DNA of 64,000 bases from Amanita rubescens (lineage: Eukaryota > Basidiomycota > Agaricomycetes > Agaricales > Amanitaceae), in the NCBI GenBank assembly GCA_015039365.1, contig WION01000090.1, positions 110,127 to 174,126 on the forward strand. Direction: 5' to 3'. Every line of letters starts with the position of its first letter. Within the stretch, counting starts at the first letter, position 1. Shown here one piece after another: positions 53,906 to 64,000 of this stretch. Both the position numbers and the translations under genes were made by a program. Below the pieces are notes generated by a model, which was given only the letters and a program-made list of their open reading frames with translations, ran no database searches and was not told the origin of the DNA.

Positions 53906-56367
53906 ATGGCTAACAGAACTCCGTACAAAGGACGCCAACGGAAATTGTTAATTGCACTCGATGTGGGGACGACATTTAGTGGTGTTAGTTACAGGTGCGC
54001 AGTTTTAGTTCTTAGTAGAATAACCAGCTCAATTATTATCTGGTATTAGCATCCTGGAACCCGGTAAACCTCCCGAGACTTTCTCAGTTAATCGGTGGCG
54101 TACGATCTCTATGGCACATAACGAAGACTGACGTTATGTAGGTTTCCTGCGCAGATTCATGGGCATTCAAAAATACCATCCGTGCTTTATTACGATGCGG
54201 ATGGCGTGGCTCATGCTATTGGCGCTGAAGCTGTTCAAGATGGTATCGAAGAAATTGCGAAAGATAGCGGGTGGACGAAGGCGGCTTGGTATGCGCGTTT
54301 ACGGCATCAAAACTTCATGCTCATGAACTCTGGTGTTAGGTTCAAATTGCATTTGCATCCAAAAGTTATCGAAACGGCATACATAACGGTTCTGAACAAG
54401 AATCCTCTTCCAGAGGGGATCCCTGTGGTTAATATATTCGCCGATCTATTACGATATCTCTACCGCTGTACGAAGGAGTACTTCGAACAATCCCATACAT
54501 CGGGCGACACGCTTTGGGTATCTCTTCAGAAAGATGTGCATTTCGTATTAACCCATCCAAATGGCTGGGGTGGGTTCCAGCAGAGTCAAATGAAAGAAGC
54601 AGCTCTCAAAGCCGGCTTGGTTCCTGATATGGATACAGCCAATACGAACATATCGTTTGTGACGGAAGGAGAGGCGAGCCTGAATTATTGCATCTGCAAC
54701 GGGCTTTCGAAAGATGCGTTCAAGGTCTGAACACCATTTTGCGTCGCATATTTCACTGCTATATCTATTATAGAACGGTAAAGGTGTCGTAATCGTAGAC
54801 GCAGGTTAGACCGTATCGTTCATTTAAAGTGTTTGATCACTTACGCCCATGGTCTCAGGTGGTGGAACCATAGATATTAGTGCCTATGCTCAAACTTCTC
54901 CATTGGGTAATTCGTACGAAGAAATCGCAGCAAGTAGATGTGGGTCATATACCTTCGATATCATGGATGCAGCGAGTCTTACGACGAGTAGGTTATGTGA
55001 AAGGGTCCGTCTTTGTCACGGACAACGCAGAAAGCTTCCTTAGGGGTGAGCTTGCAATTCTTTTTGTTTGACCTTCTAGTATAGCTGCCCTGCACACTAT
55101 CAAGATCACCTTCATGGTTCCGACTTCTCTGCAGAGGAGGAAATCAAACGTATGGTTAAAGAGTTCGACGAGCGCACCAAATTGTCCTTCCGACGCAGCG
55201 AAGATGCCCTGTATATCAAGTTTGGAGGCCTGCGCGATACTGATCCTTCAAGGGGAATAACGTCCGGCCAGTTGAAGCTAGCAGGGCATGTGTCTTTTTT
55301 CATCATTACTCAGGCCGATCAACTCACTTATTTTTAGGTCGGATGTAGCCCGCTTTTTCGCTCCGTCTTTACATTGTATCCTGGAAGCAATATTGGAAAT
55401 GAGGCAGAATGCGACAACGCCTATTTCGGTAATTTACTGTATTTTCGGATAGTATTAGCATCGCTGACAGCTTCATAGTCCGTATTTCTCGTCGGGGGCT
55501 TCGCCGGCAGTGATTATTTGTATAAGGAGATCAATGTTGCGCTTCAACATCTTGGGATTGACGTCTCTCGGCCAGAAGGACATTTGTACGAGTAATTGCC
55601 TTTCGTCTATGGCAAGAACTAAACAACATATAGAAATAAAGCTGTCGCCAGTGGCGCTATATCATTCTATGTCGATCATTACGTCGAGAAACGGATCGTG
55701 AAAGTTACCTATGGTAACCCCTGCTCGTATATCTACAATCCGCATGACCCCGAACACCTGAAACGGGTTACGCAAGTGTATGAATCGCAGTCGAAAAAGC
55801 GATACATACGAGGTGCATTTGACGTAATAGTGCGCAAGGTAAGTTGATGATTCTCTCTTTTCGTCGTGTCTTGATCGTCATGGAAGGGCACCCAAGTTTC
55901 CGAAACGGAAGAGTTCCGTCGCTCCTACTGGTATACTTCCACTACACGCGATAACATGCATCATATCAAGAATGAGATTTTTGTTTATCGTGGCTCAATT
56001 TCAAACCCTTCTTGGATGGATATTGATAAAGGTTTGTCATATGATGTATATTGTCAGGGGACTGAAGATGACATCTCAAGATTCCTACTTCAAACTTTGC
56101 GTTGTTGAAGCGAACACGACGAGACTCAGCCAACTTCTCGAACCTCAGCAGATCACAACAGGGAAAAGGAAGAATAAAAGAACAACTTTCTTTTATGAGC
56201 TGAAGTACGATATCATACTGTCACTTGGTTTGACGGTAAACAAGGCCGAAATAGCTTGGAAAGAGAATGTAGGTTTCGATCCGGTTTGCGTTTTAACTTC
56301 ATCACTGAGAATGAATCAGGGGCGTGAAGTGAGGTATGTGACTTTACAACTCAAAGTGGAAGCATAA
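53906..56367 (+). CDS. Hsp70-like (Hsp12A-type) ATPase, apparently intact
   Basis: ATG at 53,906 (MANRTPYKGRQRKLLIALDV). Phosphate-1 is DVGTTFSGVSY. After introns come SILEPGKPPETFSVNR, FPAQIHGHSKIPSVLYYDAD, a long exon with LTHPNGWGGFQQSQMKEAAL and SFVTEGEASLNYC, phosphate-2 VDAGGGTIDISAY across an intron, CYVKGSVFVTDNAESFL, EFDERTKLSFRR, an adenosine-motif-like VFLVGGFAGSDYL, NKAVASGAISFYVDHYVEK, and ELKYDIILSLGLTVNKAEIAW before the end at 56,367. Exon joins keep the frame wherever I followed them; one join near 56,100 is uncertain. It keeps both nucleotide loops, unlike the neighbour at 49,042. No substrate-binding domain of canonical Hsp70 is seen, as in the Hsp12A type. Confidence 0.8.
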
Positions 56368-56884
56368 GCTTCATTGCGTACTTGTTGCAGAAGTACCGCA
56401 CGACTCGTGTACGATCCGTTGGATAACTAAAGGAAGTATGGGGTAATGTTTTCGCACTTGGAAATCGAGCATTCAGGGTTATCTTCGTGACCTGCTGTCA
56501 TTTTAAATTCATACTTTCTGAATCACACCATTATCGCAATGAGAAAGACGAAAGCTTGGCTGCGATCACTTGGCGAGGCGAACAAACGAGTGAGAAGCAT
56601 CACGACGCTTGGCTTGGCTGCGCTTTGTGTGCTTCATAATTAATACCCTTAACAAAGACTTGCTTAAAACCTCTCTTTGATGCACGCCGCCGTCGCTGCG
56701 CCGACTATATAAATGAGCCACGATAGCATATTTACGCCGGTCCGGACACATGGCGAGCTTCACATTTTCGTCTACGTTTCCTCTTACATTCATTTTATAG
56801 TCTCATTTTCTAAGTCACTACCTTGGTCAAATTAGTTCATTTCTGGTACCGATAATCGAGCCTTGCTTTGATCGCTATTTTGTC
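56368..56884. other. Intergenic region, nothing recognised
   Basis: About 0.5 kb between the Hsp70-like stop and the first BTB relic. No coding frame or structured element is supported. Confidence 0.5.
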
Positions 56885-57161
56885 ATGCCCGATAGAAACG
56901 AAGAATACTCTCTGGCTGACATAGTTTTCCAAGTAAGCGGCTTTCTCCAATATTGATGGTACCCAGCCATCCACGCTGCTATACGAGGTCGAAAATCAGT
57001 TGTTCAAAGTACATCGACATCTATTTGTCAAATTACCACCAATATTCCGTGATAAGCTCAGTCCGGCGCCCGATGGTGCAGAAGTGGCCGGTCTAATGGA
57101 CAGAAAACCGCTTGTTTTGTACGGTATTGAAAAGAAGGGTTTGAACCGTTGTGCAGGTTAG
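56885..57161 (+). pseudogene. BTB/POZ relic, N-terminal part only
   Basis: ATG at 56,885 (MPDRNEEYSLADIVFQ), an intron, then VENQLFKVHRHLFVKLPPIF and DRKPLVLYGIEKKG. The match to the BTB genes ends there and the frame stops at 57,161. It is a more diverged, truncated member of the tandem family. Confidence 0.7.
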
Positions 57162-57164
57162 AGA

Positions 57165-57260
57165 GCCGAGGGAGACCTGGTGGGAGAAAGGGGAGGCTAG
57201 GGTCTTAGACATGCGTTGCTGCCCACTCAGGTAGGGGCTTGTGCAAAGTTGGAGGTTGAC
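57165..57260. repeat. Upstream module shared by BTB family members
   Basis: A block of about 100 bp containing AGGGGAGGCTAGGGTCTTAG and GTGCAAAGTTGGAGG recurs at about 60,008-60,110 and 62,410-62,520, each time 170-310 bp before a BTB start. It marks the tandem duplication unit and may include regulatory sequence. Copies at 60,220 and 62,665 are followed by AGTATAAGTAG, a TATA-like box about 60 bp before the ATG. Confidence 0.6.
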
Positions 57261-57449
57261 TCGGCGTATACCACGCGCCATCTCACCGTGATCTCGGAGT
57301 TAAACGTTAACAGGTCTATTGTCCAATGTATGTATCTTAGATTACCGTGGGGCGATTTGGGGCGATAAAAGATCAGATGGTTTTGATTGTATAACTTGTA
57401 CATAGCACTACAGCGTTAAGCGAGCTTCACGACTCAATTACCCTTAACC

Positions 57450-58326
57450 ATGCCCGACAAAAACGAAGAATATTACTTGAAGTTATTGTTTTCCAAGTAA
57501 GCGTCTGTCTTCCATATAAATGGCTAGCTACTGATTGAGTGGCATCAGGTTGAAGACCAATTGTTTAAAGTACCTCGACATTTATTCGTCAAATTATCAC
57601 AAGTATTTCGCGACATGTTTGAGCTCCCAGTACCTGAGGGTGTGGAAGCGGACGGTTCATCGGATAAACAACCGCTTGTTCTGGAAAGCATCGAAAAGAA
57701 GGACTTCGTTCCACTGCTGCGATGCCTTTATCCATTGTGGGTTCTGGTCTCGCCCAATGCTTGACCCCGTTTTCTCATTTCGAACGATAAGGCAATTTCC
57801 GGTGAATCCCAACATGACCTTTACGCTTGAAGAATGGCAATCGGTGTTGAAACTGACATCGTTGTATGAGATGATTCAAGTCAAGAAGTTTGCCATCGAA
57901 AAAATGAATCCGTTGCTCACTACGCTTCCCGCTCTACAAATTCACCTCGCAAAGACTTATGGTATTCGGGAATGGCTTGCACCAGGCTTTTTGAGACTCG
58001 CGCACCGCATCAAGCCATTGGATGAGGAAGATGTCAGACTCGTTGGACTGACTGATTCATTGAAGATTTGTGCCCTGCGAGAAAACGGGAAGCGTTGCGA
58101 CATGTGCCGTTCACTTGGCGTCAGTCTGGAAGGGATTGGCGGTACATTTGGTATCCATGATCTGGACCTCCCGGACACGGTGTCCGGATGCAGGCAAACC
58201 TGCGTATGCCGTAAATCACCAGTACCTGAAGCGGTACCTGATATTGAAAACACATTTGGCCAGACTCAGTGGCCAGGGGTAGGACGTTCCCGGAAGAAGG
58301 GTTGGGGGTCCGGGAGTAGGCAATAG
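57450..58326 (+). pseudogene. BTB/POZ gene with a one-base deletion in exon 1
   Basis: Same structure as the intact genes at 60,277 and 62,731: exon 1 (MPDKNEEYY...), a BTB-domain exon (FKVPRHLFVKLSQVFRDMFE, DGSSDKQPLVLESIEKKDF) and a large 3' exon with LEEWQSVLKLTSLYEM and a Cys-rich part (RCDMCRSL...SGCRQTCVC). TATTACTTGAAG replaces TATTACCTTGAAG, so the BTB frame is lost from codon 10. By chance or not, the shifted frame stays open through exon 2 and the unspliced intron 2 and then re-enters the correct frame of exon 3, giving a potential hybrid protein to 58,326. Confidence 0.65.
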
Positions 58327-58559
58327 CTGGTACTAGCTGGTACTAGTATTCAAGTGCGGGCCAGAAGTCAGGCTGGGAGTAAAAAGTTCAGCCTTTTCAT
58401 AAATTCCGGCTACATGCCTTACTGCATAATCGGATCATACCGCGTGCTCGGCTATCGGCTACCGAACGACCGCGTACCACTGGGACATCCATAATATCGA
58501 CCATGCCTTACTACTGCCTTACTGCTTTCCCACAAACACCAAAGATTACTCGATGCGAG

Positions 58560-59548
58560 ATGCGTGGTACGTTTTATGGCAAGATAAATGCTCCTCTCGT
58601 GACCGAACCAGATGTTTGATTTCCAACGTTCAGTTGATGGGCGATGGAACGGATACAACGTAAGTAACGCAGTCAACATCCTTTTTCTTGAATTCATGCT
58701 CTATACAGGAACACCGATTGTGATTACTCTGCTGCATACATTATGCTGTTCACAGACGCTGCGGGTTTCGTTGGGTATGGAATGACATTAACGGCTGGAC
58801 GTGGGAATGACACCGTGAGCATGTCGATACTTCTTGTCTTATACTTGCTCACGGCATGTAGGTCTGCCGTGCAACAAAAGACCTCGCCAACAGGCTTAAG
58901 TATCGGGAAATAGACTGAAAACCTTTTACGTATATGGGAAAGACATTGTGATGGTGGATATTCAGTTGAGATGGTGAGCATCTGTATTCATTTTGATTCG
59001 CAATGAGGGAGGCTAATTCTTCAGTGCAAAGGATCGGCTCGGAGAAAGGCGCGATACATCTCGCGGTGGCGTCGGTGGATAACGCGCTTTGGGATATGTA
59101 TGCACGATCGAGAAAGAAGCCTCTGCAGAAGTTAGTCGTGGATATGACCCCCGTGCGTTGGTTTCATTCTTCCAGTGTTTAAATGTATGCTGATCGGTGT
59201 TGGATGAACAGGAAGAGATGGCCGTTCGACTACTTTCAGGTATATTACAGATGCCATCACAGAGGAAGAGGCGTTGCAGTTGCTTAGAGAAAAAGACGCA
59301 GGGAAGAAGGAACGGAGAAATCGGTACGCAAGCCATTCTCCGATATTCCTCGCGATCACAGATATCATATGTTACATCCGTTGGATGAATGGGTACGATA
59401 CAGCGCATCGTACACTGTATCAACGTCCTAAATTTCGTTCCGCAGGTTACAGCGATGAAAAAAATCGTTTGTCTTACCAAGGAAGCAATCACTAGCGGAT
59501 TCAACCACTTCAAGATGAAAACCGGCCCCAACGTTGAAGAAGACCTGC
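58560..59548 (+). pseudogene. Enolase-superfamily (fuconate/galactonate dehydratase-like) relic, 5' half
   Basis: Pieces in order: NVQLMGDGTDTT, TDCDYSAAYIMLFTD, GYGMTLTAGRGNDT, RATKDLAN, RIGSEKGAIHLAVASVDNAL, then RYITDAITEEEALQLLREKD, GYSDEK and FNHFKMKTGPNVEEDL. The order matches the capping domain and start of the barrel in the L-fuconate/L-galactonate dehydratase group (ENOSF1-like). Frames change several times with in-frame stops, and the barrel with its metal and catalytic residues is missing: the sequence switches to BTB sequence at about 59,549. Confidence 0.7.
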
Positions 59549-59680
59549 ACCAGGCTTTTTTAGGCTCGCGCACCGCATCAAGCCATTGGATGAGGAAGAT
59601 GTCCAACTCGTGGGATTGACTGATTTATTGAAGATTTGTGCCCTGCGGGGAAACGGGGAGTGTGGTTCACATGGTGCACG
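59549..59680 (+). pseudogene. BTB C-terminal relic fused to the enolase relic
   Basis: Matches the 3' exon of the BTB genes from APGFLRLAHRIKPLDEED to KICALR, with a base change in frame at the start (TTTTTTAGGCTCGC). It follows the enolase relic with no gap, so recombination joined the two. Confidence 0.7.
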
Positions 59681-59889
59681 GCCGTTCGCTAGCACTTCTC
59701 TTCAGACTCAACGCGATCCGGGGAGGCACCTCTACTGGAATTCTCGTAGATGATTGAGATAGACTTGGTGAACTTGAAGAAGCTGAACTATTTACTCCCA
59801 GTTCCTTTCTTCCCAACTTTCTTCTACTTTTTACATCTCCACGAGCTCACCGGGACTTTTTTACCTCCCTCCAGTTTAGGTAAGTAAGG

Positions 59890-60005
59890 GGATATAGTAG
59901 GGCATACGCAGGTGTGCATGCATCCGGACACCGTGCCCGGGATATCCAAACCACAGATACCAAATGTATCGCCGATCTCTTTCAGACCAACGCGGTCAGA
60001 GGGAC
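59890..60005 (-). pseudogene. Inverted BTB C-terminal relic
   Basis: On the minus strand it reads VGLKEIGDTFGICGLDIPG and SGCMHTCVC, the Cys-rich tail of the BTB genes, in opposite orientation to all other members. It shows that a local inversion took part in building the array. Confidence 0.65.
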
Positions 60006-60276
60006 AAGGGAGAGAACAGACCTGGGAAGGGGAGGCTAGGGTCTTAGGCACGCGTTGCCCGCTTAGCTAGGTGCGCAGTGTGCAAAGTTGGAGGCTGACC
60101 CCTGTCATCAAGTTAACTTCTTCCGCTTCTTCAATTGTGCGCTGTGCAATTCCTACTGTTGAATCCGAAGAAACTCTGCGAGCTTTTCCGCTGTCCTATG
60201 TCTCTAGCAATGTGCTTTTGCCAATAGTATAAGTAGTGCCACTGCGCCAAGCGAGCTTCACTTCAGTCACCCAAAC

Positions 60277-61139
60277 ATGCCTGACAAAAACGAAGAATAT
60301 TACCTTGAAGTTATTGTTCTCCAAGTAAGCGGCCGTCTTCCATATAACTGGCTAGCTACTGATCGGCTGGTATCAGGTTGAAAACCAATTGTTTAAAGTA
60401 CCTCGACATTTATTCGTCAAATTATCACCAGTATTTCGCGACATGTTCGAGCGCCCAGTGCCTGAGGGCACTGAAGCAGACGGTTCATCTGATAAACAGC
60501 CGCTTGTTCTGGGAGGCATCGAAAAGAAGGATTTCGTTCCACTGCTTCGATGCCTTTATCCATTGTGGGTTCTGGTCTCACCCAGTGCTTGACGCTGTTT
60601 TCTCATTTGGAACGATAAGACCGCAATTTCCAGCAAATCCTGACACGACTCAGACCTTTACACTTGAAGAATGGCAATCAGTGTTGAAACTGACATCGCT
60701 GTACGAGATGACTCAAGTCAAGAAGTTTGCCATCAAAAAAATGGATCCGCTACTCATTACACTCCCTGCTCTACAAATTCAACTCGCAAGGACTTATGAT
60801 ATTCAGGAATGGCTCGCACCAGGCTTTCTGAGGCTCGCGCACCGCATCAAGCCACTGGATGAAGAAGATGCCAGACTCGTGGGATTATCTGATTCATTCA
60901 AGATTTGTGCCCTACGAGAAAACTGGAAGCGTTGCGACAGGTGCGGTTCATGTGGCGTTGGTCTGAAAGAGATTGGCGATACATTTGGTTTCCGTGATTC
61001 GAATCTCCCGAACACGGTGTCCGGATGCAAGCAAACTTGTGTATGCTCTAAATCACCGATCGTCACCGGTGGAAATATTACTCAAAGTGACTGGGCGGCG
61101 ACGTACTTACGTAGCCAGAAGTTAGGCACCCAGCGTTAG
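60277..61139 (+). CDS. BTB/POZ domain protein with Cys-rich tail
   Basis: Exons 60277-60324, 60377-60564 and 60620-61139 give 251 residues. The BTB fold segment is EYYLEVIVLQVENQLFKVPR...VFRDMFERPVPEG, then DGSSDKQPLVLGGIEKKDFV and LLRCLYPL. The third exon adds helices (LEEWQSVLKLTSLYEMTQVK; LAPGFLRLAHRIKPLDEED) and a tail with six cysteines (CDRCGSCGVGL...SGCKQTCVC), possibly metal-binding. BTB proteins dimerise and often recruit substrates to Cul3 ligases; here that is inference. The second intron ends in AAG-A, with an extra codon relative to its paralogues. It is uninterrupted. Confidence 0.8.
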
Positions 61140-61596
61140 CTGGCTGACTCGGAGCTCAAGTTGGGACTGGTAAATAGTTAGTTCCACTTTTCACCATTCC
61201 TCGATCCTGGTCCATCATTAGCTACATGTCTCATGAATTCCAGTAAAGATGGCAACTGCTTGTATTCTGGGCCGCGTTTCATCCACTAATACATAATTGA
61301 TCATCGATCATACGCATATAGTTTTGTCCGCAGCAAACCACCTTGCGCAGGTGCGAGTGTGGCAAGGTGTCGCACTGCGCTGATGTGAGAGGGAAGGTTT
61401 TTTGTGAGCTTCGAGTTACCAGGGCTTAATCTCCGAAACAGCTCACGCACAACATTATCCTCCATATCAGTAGGTCTTATCATGTAAGTTGTAGAAGATC
61501 GTCATGAGATAACGAGTTGCGCAAGGGCTGCACGTTGAAAACAGCCGCCATAAGACCGAATCTTTCGTTATAACATTAGTACGGCCTCGATTAACC
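61140..61596. other. Intergenic region repeated before the next BTB members
   Basis: Contains the minus-strand-like block AGCTCACGCACAACATTATC and the start-proximal GTTATAACATTAGTACGGCCT, both found again at 63,800-64,000. It is probably the promoter end of a duplication unit. Confidence 0.45.
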
Positions 61597-62170
61597 ATGC
61601 CCGACAAAAACGAAGAATATTACCTTGAAGTTATTGTTTTCCAAGTAAGCGAGTACCTGAGGGTGTGGAAGCGGACGGTTCATGGGATAAACAGCCGCTT
61701 GTTCTGGAAGGCATCGAAAAGAAGGACTTCGTTCCACTGCTTCTCGGATGTCTTTATCCATTGTGGGTCCCGGTCTCACCCAATGCTTGACCCCGTTTTC
61801 TCATTTCGGACGATAAAGCAATTTCCGGTGAATCCCAACTTCACGCTTGAAGAATGGCAATCGGTGTTGAAACTGTCATCGTTGTATGACATGATGGGTC
61901 CATCGCTCACTACGCTTCCCGCTCTACAAATTCACCTGGCAAAGACTATGGTATTCGGGAATGGCTCGCACCAGGCTTTTTGAGGCTCGCGCACCATCAA
62001 GCCATTAGATGAGGAAGATGTCAGATTCGTGGGACTGACTGATTCATTGAAGATTTGTGCCCTGCGAGAAAACGGGAAGTGTTGCGACATGTGCCGTTCA
62101 CTTGGCGTCTGGAAGGGATTGGCGGTACATTTGGAAAACCCGACGGCACAGCGACGACGCGAGGGGTCCG
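61597..62170 (+). pseudogene. BTB/POZ gene with internal deletion
   Basis: Starts MPDKNEEYYLEVIVFQ, then the first intron is cut seven bases after the donor (GTAAGCG) and fused to the middle of exon 2, removing VEDQLFK...FELP. Further lesions: extra bases near LLRC/CLYPL, a lost base at AKTYGI, and a decayed tail that merges into unrelated sequence after about 62,150. Confidence 0.75.
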
Positions 62171-62730
62171 TTTGGGCCCCAGATTGGGGCAACCGGATGG
62201 GGGGCTAGACCACTGGCCACCGGCCACCACTGGTCCTATGAGAGACGGAACACGCTTACGTTAACCCAAAGCCAGTCAGATCAGGTAACGATCTGATTGT
62301 GTATTCTATCAGCGCGGCGTTAGGGCAGCGGTTACATAAGCTCTCTGAGTTTGATGAGCCCCTTCGCAAGGGCGAAACGGTTCGCACTTCTATCAGGATG
62401 CCCATACTTATGGCCTGAGGGAGAGGAGACCTGGGAAGGGGAGGCTAGGGTCTTAGGCACACGTTGCCCACTTCGATAGGTGCGCAGTGTGCAAAGTTGG
62501 AGGCTGACCCCTGTCACTAAGCTATGTGCAATTCCCACTGTTGAATCCAAAGAAACTCGGTGAGCTTTTCCGCTGTCCCATGTCTCCAGCAAATGATGTA
62601 TGTACCTGCGTAATTATCAGATTATCTTGCGGCGATTTGAGCCGATGAAAGATCAGATGCTTTTGCCAATAGTATAAGTAGTGCCACTCCACTGCGCTCC
62701 AAGCGAGCTTCACTTCAGTTACCCCTAACC

Positions 62731-63605
62731 ATGCCCGACAAAAATGAAGAATATTACCTTGAAGTTATTGTTTTCCAAGTAAGCGACCGTCTTCCATATA
62801 AATGGCTAGCTACTGATCGGCTGGTATCAGGTTGAAGACCAATTGTTTAAAGTACCTCGACATTTATTCGTCAAATTATCACAAGTATTTCGCGACATGT
62901 TTGAGCTCCCAGTACCTGAGGGTGTGGAAGCGGACGGTTCATCGGATAAACAACCGCTTGTTCTGGAAGGCATCGAAAAGAAGGACTTCGTTCCACTGCT
63001 GCGATGCCTTTATCCATTGTGGGTTCTGGTCTCGCCCAATGCTTGACCCCGTTTTCTCATTTCGAACGATAAGGCAATTTCCGGTGAATCCTAGCATGAA
63101 TTTTACGCTTAAAGAGTGGCAATCGGTGTTGAAACTGACATCGCTGTATGAGATGACTCAGGTCAAGAAGTTCGCCATCGAAAAAATGAATACATTACTC
63201 ATTACACTTCCCGCTCTACAAATTCACCTCGCAAAGACTTATGATATTCGGGAGTGGCTCGCACCGGGCTTTTTGAGGCTCGCGCACCGCATCAAGCCAT
63301 TGGATGAGGAAGACGCCGGACTCGTGGGATTGTCTGATTCATTTAAGATTTGTGCCCTGCGAGAAAAGGGGAAGCGTTGCGACAGGTGCGGTTCATGTGG
63401 CGTTGGTCTGAAAGAGATTGGCGATACATTTGGTATCCGTGATTCGGATCTCCCGGGCGTGACAGTGTCCGGATGCACGGAAACTTGTGTATGCCTTGAA
63501 TCACCTGAACTGGAGGCTCGTAGCGACATCTGGACGTATAGAGATACTACGAAGGAGAAGAAGAAAAAATTGGCGAGAAAGATAGACTCGGACTGGGGCT
63601 TGTAG
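62731..63605 (+). CDS. BTB/POZ domain protein with Cys-rich tail
   Basis: Exons 62731-62778, 62831-63018 and 63074-63605 give 255 residues. The BTB part reads EVIVFQVEDQLFKVPRHLF and FRDMFELPVPEG; the 3' exon has LKEWQSVLKLTSLYEMTQVK, APGFLRLAHRIKPLDEED and the Cys-rich tail CDRCGSCGVGLKEIG ... SGCTETCVC, followed by a basic end with KKKKLARK. The sequence is lesion-free. A TATA-like AGTATAAGTAG lies about 65 bp upstream. Confidence 0.8.
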
Positions 63606-63699
63606 ATAGAGTTCGGCTTCTTTCCCCGTCGTCGAACCCACTCGCCTTCCCGGACCGCGTTTCATCCATTAATTGATAATCATGCGCATATACTTTTGT

Positions 63700-64000
63700 T
63701 TGCAGTAAACCACCTTGCCTTCTCCAGGTGCGAGGGTTGCACTGATCAGCTGAGCTGCTAAGAGAAGGTGGAGGGAAAATAGTTTTTTGTGAGCTTCCAG
63801 TCACCGGCGGGGCTTAATCTCCTAATCAGCTCATGCACAAGGTTATCCCCCATGTTAAATCTTATCATCATGAGATGATGAGTTGCGCAAAGGGCTGAGA
63901 TGGGGTGTATGAGATTCAGGGGTTGGCCCTTTGCGTGGAAAACAGCCACCATAAGACCGAATCTTTGCCAGTTATAACGTTAACACTAGTACGGCCTGCT
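63700..64000. promoter_or_regulatory. Probable promoter of a further BTB gene beyond the window
   Basis: Repeats the sequence found before the 61,597 start (AGTTATAACGTTAACACTAGTACGGCC, broken by small indels), so another family member likely begins just outside the window. Confidence 0.45.

Noticed and set aside
1..64000. tRNA, rRNA or riboswitch genes
   Set aside because: No cloverleaf, ribosomal or riboswitch-like sequence was recognised on either strand by eye; a dedicated covariance search would be decisive.

Overview
The window comes from a filamentous basidiomycete, most likely a mushroom-forming Agaricomycete. The genes are broken by many 46-90 nt GT-AG introns, and the families are those that expand in Agaricomycetes: F-box-like proteins, dynamin/AIG1-like GTPases, Hsp70-like ATPases, BTB/POZ proteins, KDZ transposons and a chromovirus-type Ty3 element. 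No ribosomal or tRNA genes and no core housekeeping operon were seen. It reads as a fast-evolving accessory region rich in duplications, relics and mobile DNA. I cannot name the species.

Layout. An F-box-like gene (about 1.46-3.38 kb) is followed by a tandem segmental duplication with a unit of about 20.5 kb. Unit 1 starts near 3.66 kb and unit 2 near 24.18 kb. Each unit holds, in order: a nuclease-like/kinase-like fusion gene; an acid-phosphatase-like relic; F-box and Hsp70 3' relics; a minus-strand 12-exon GTPase gene (G1); a divergent plus-strand GTPase gene (G2); an F-box relic; and a minus-strand Hsp70-like gene. Unit 1 received a KDZ DNA transposon (about 6.75-11.71 kb). Unit 2 received a complete Ty3/gypsy chromovirus (34,860-41,450; identical 328-bp LTRs; 5-bp target duplication). 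From 43.5 to 56.4 kb, Hsp70-like genes alternate with coiled-coil genes. From 56.9 kb to the end lies a tandem BTB/POZ family mixed with pseudogenes and an enolase-superfamily relic.

The outstanding observation is gene G2 (15,076-20,576). Its GTPase reading frame does not stop at the apparent TGA at 16,162: that TGA lies in a splice donor. Following splice signals, the frame runs into a chain of 56 tiny exons, 54 of them exactly 3 nt long (one codon each), all in phase 0, separated by introns of 46-104 nt. Thirty-three of these one-codon exons sit in a 63-bp tandem array in which the 60-nt intron is nearly invariant while the 3-nt exon is hypervariable (9 different codons, no stops). The duplicate in unit 2 has its own 42-codon array with a different codon set. 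Because every exon in the array is 3 nt and phase 0, any pattern of exon skipping would keep the reading frame. I know of no described gene organised this way; it could be a codon-by-codon diversification system for the C-terminal part of a GTPase.

Functionally, the nuclease/kinase fusion (resembling Crinkler-type effector domains), GTPases, Hsp70-like proteins with coiled-coil partners, F-box and BTB adaptors and active transposons together suggest a conflict or self/non-self type island. That is inference from gene families, not something the sequence proves.
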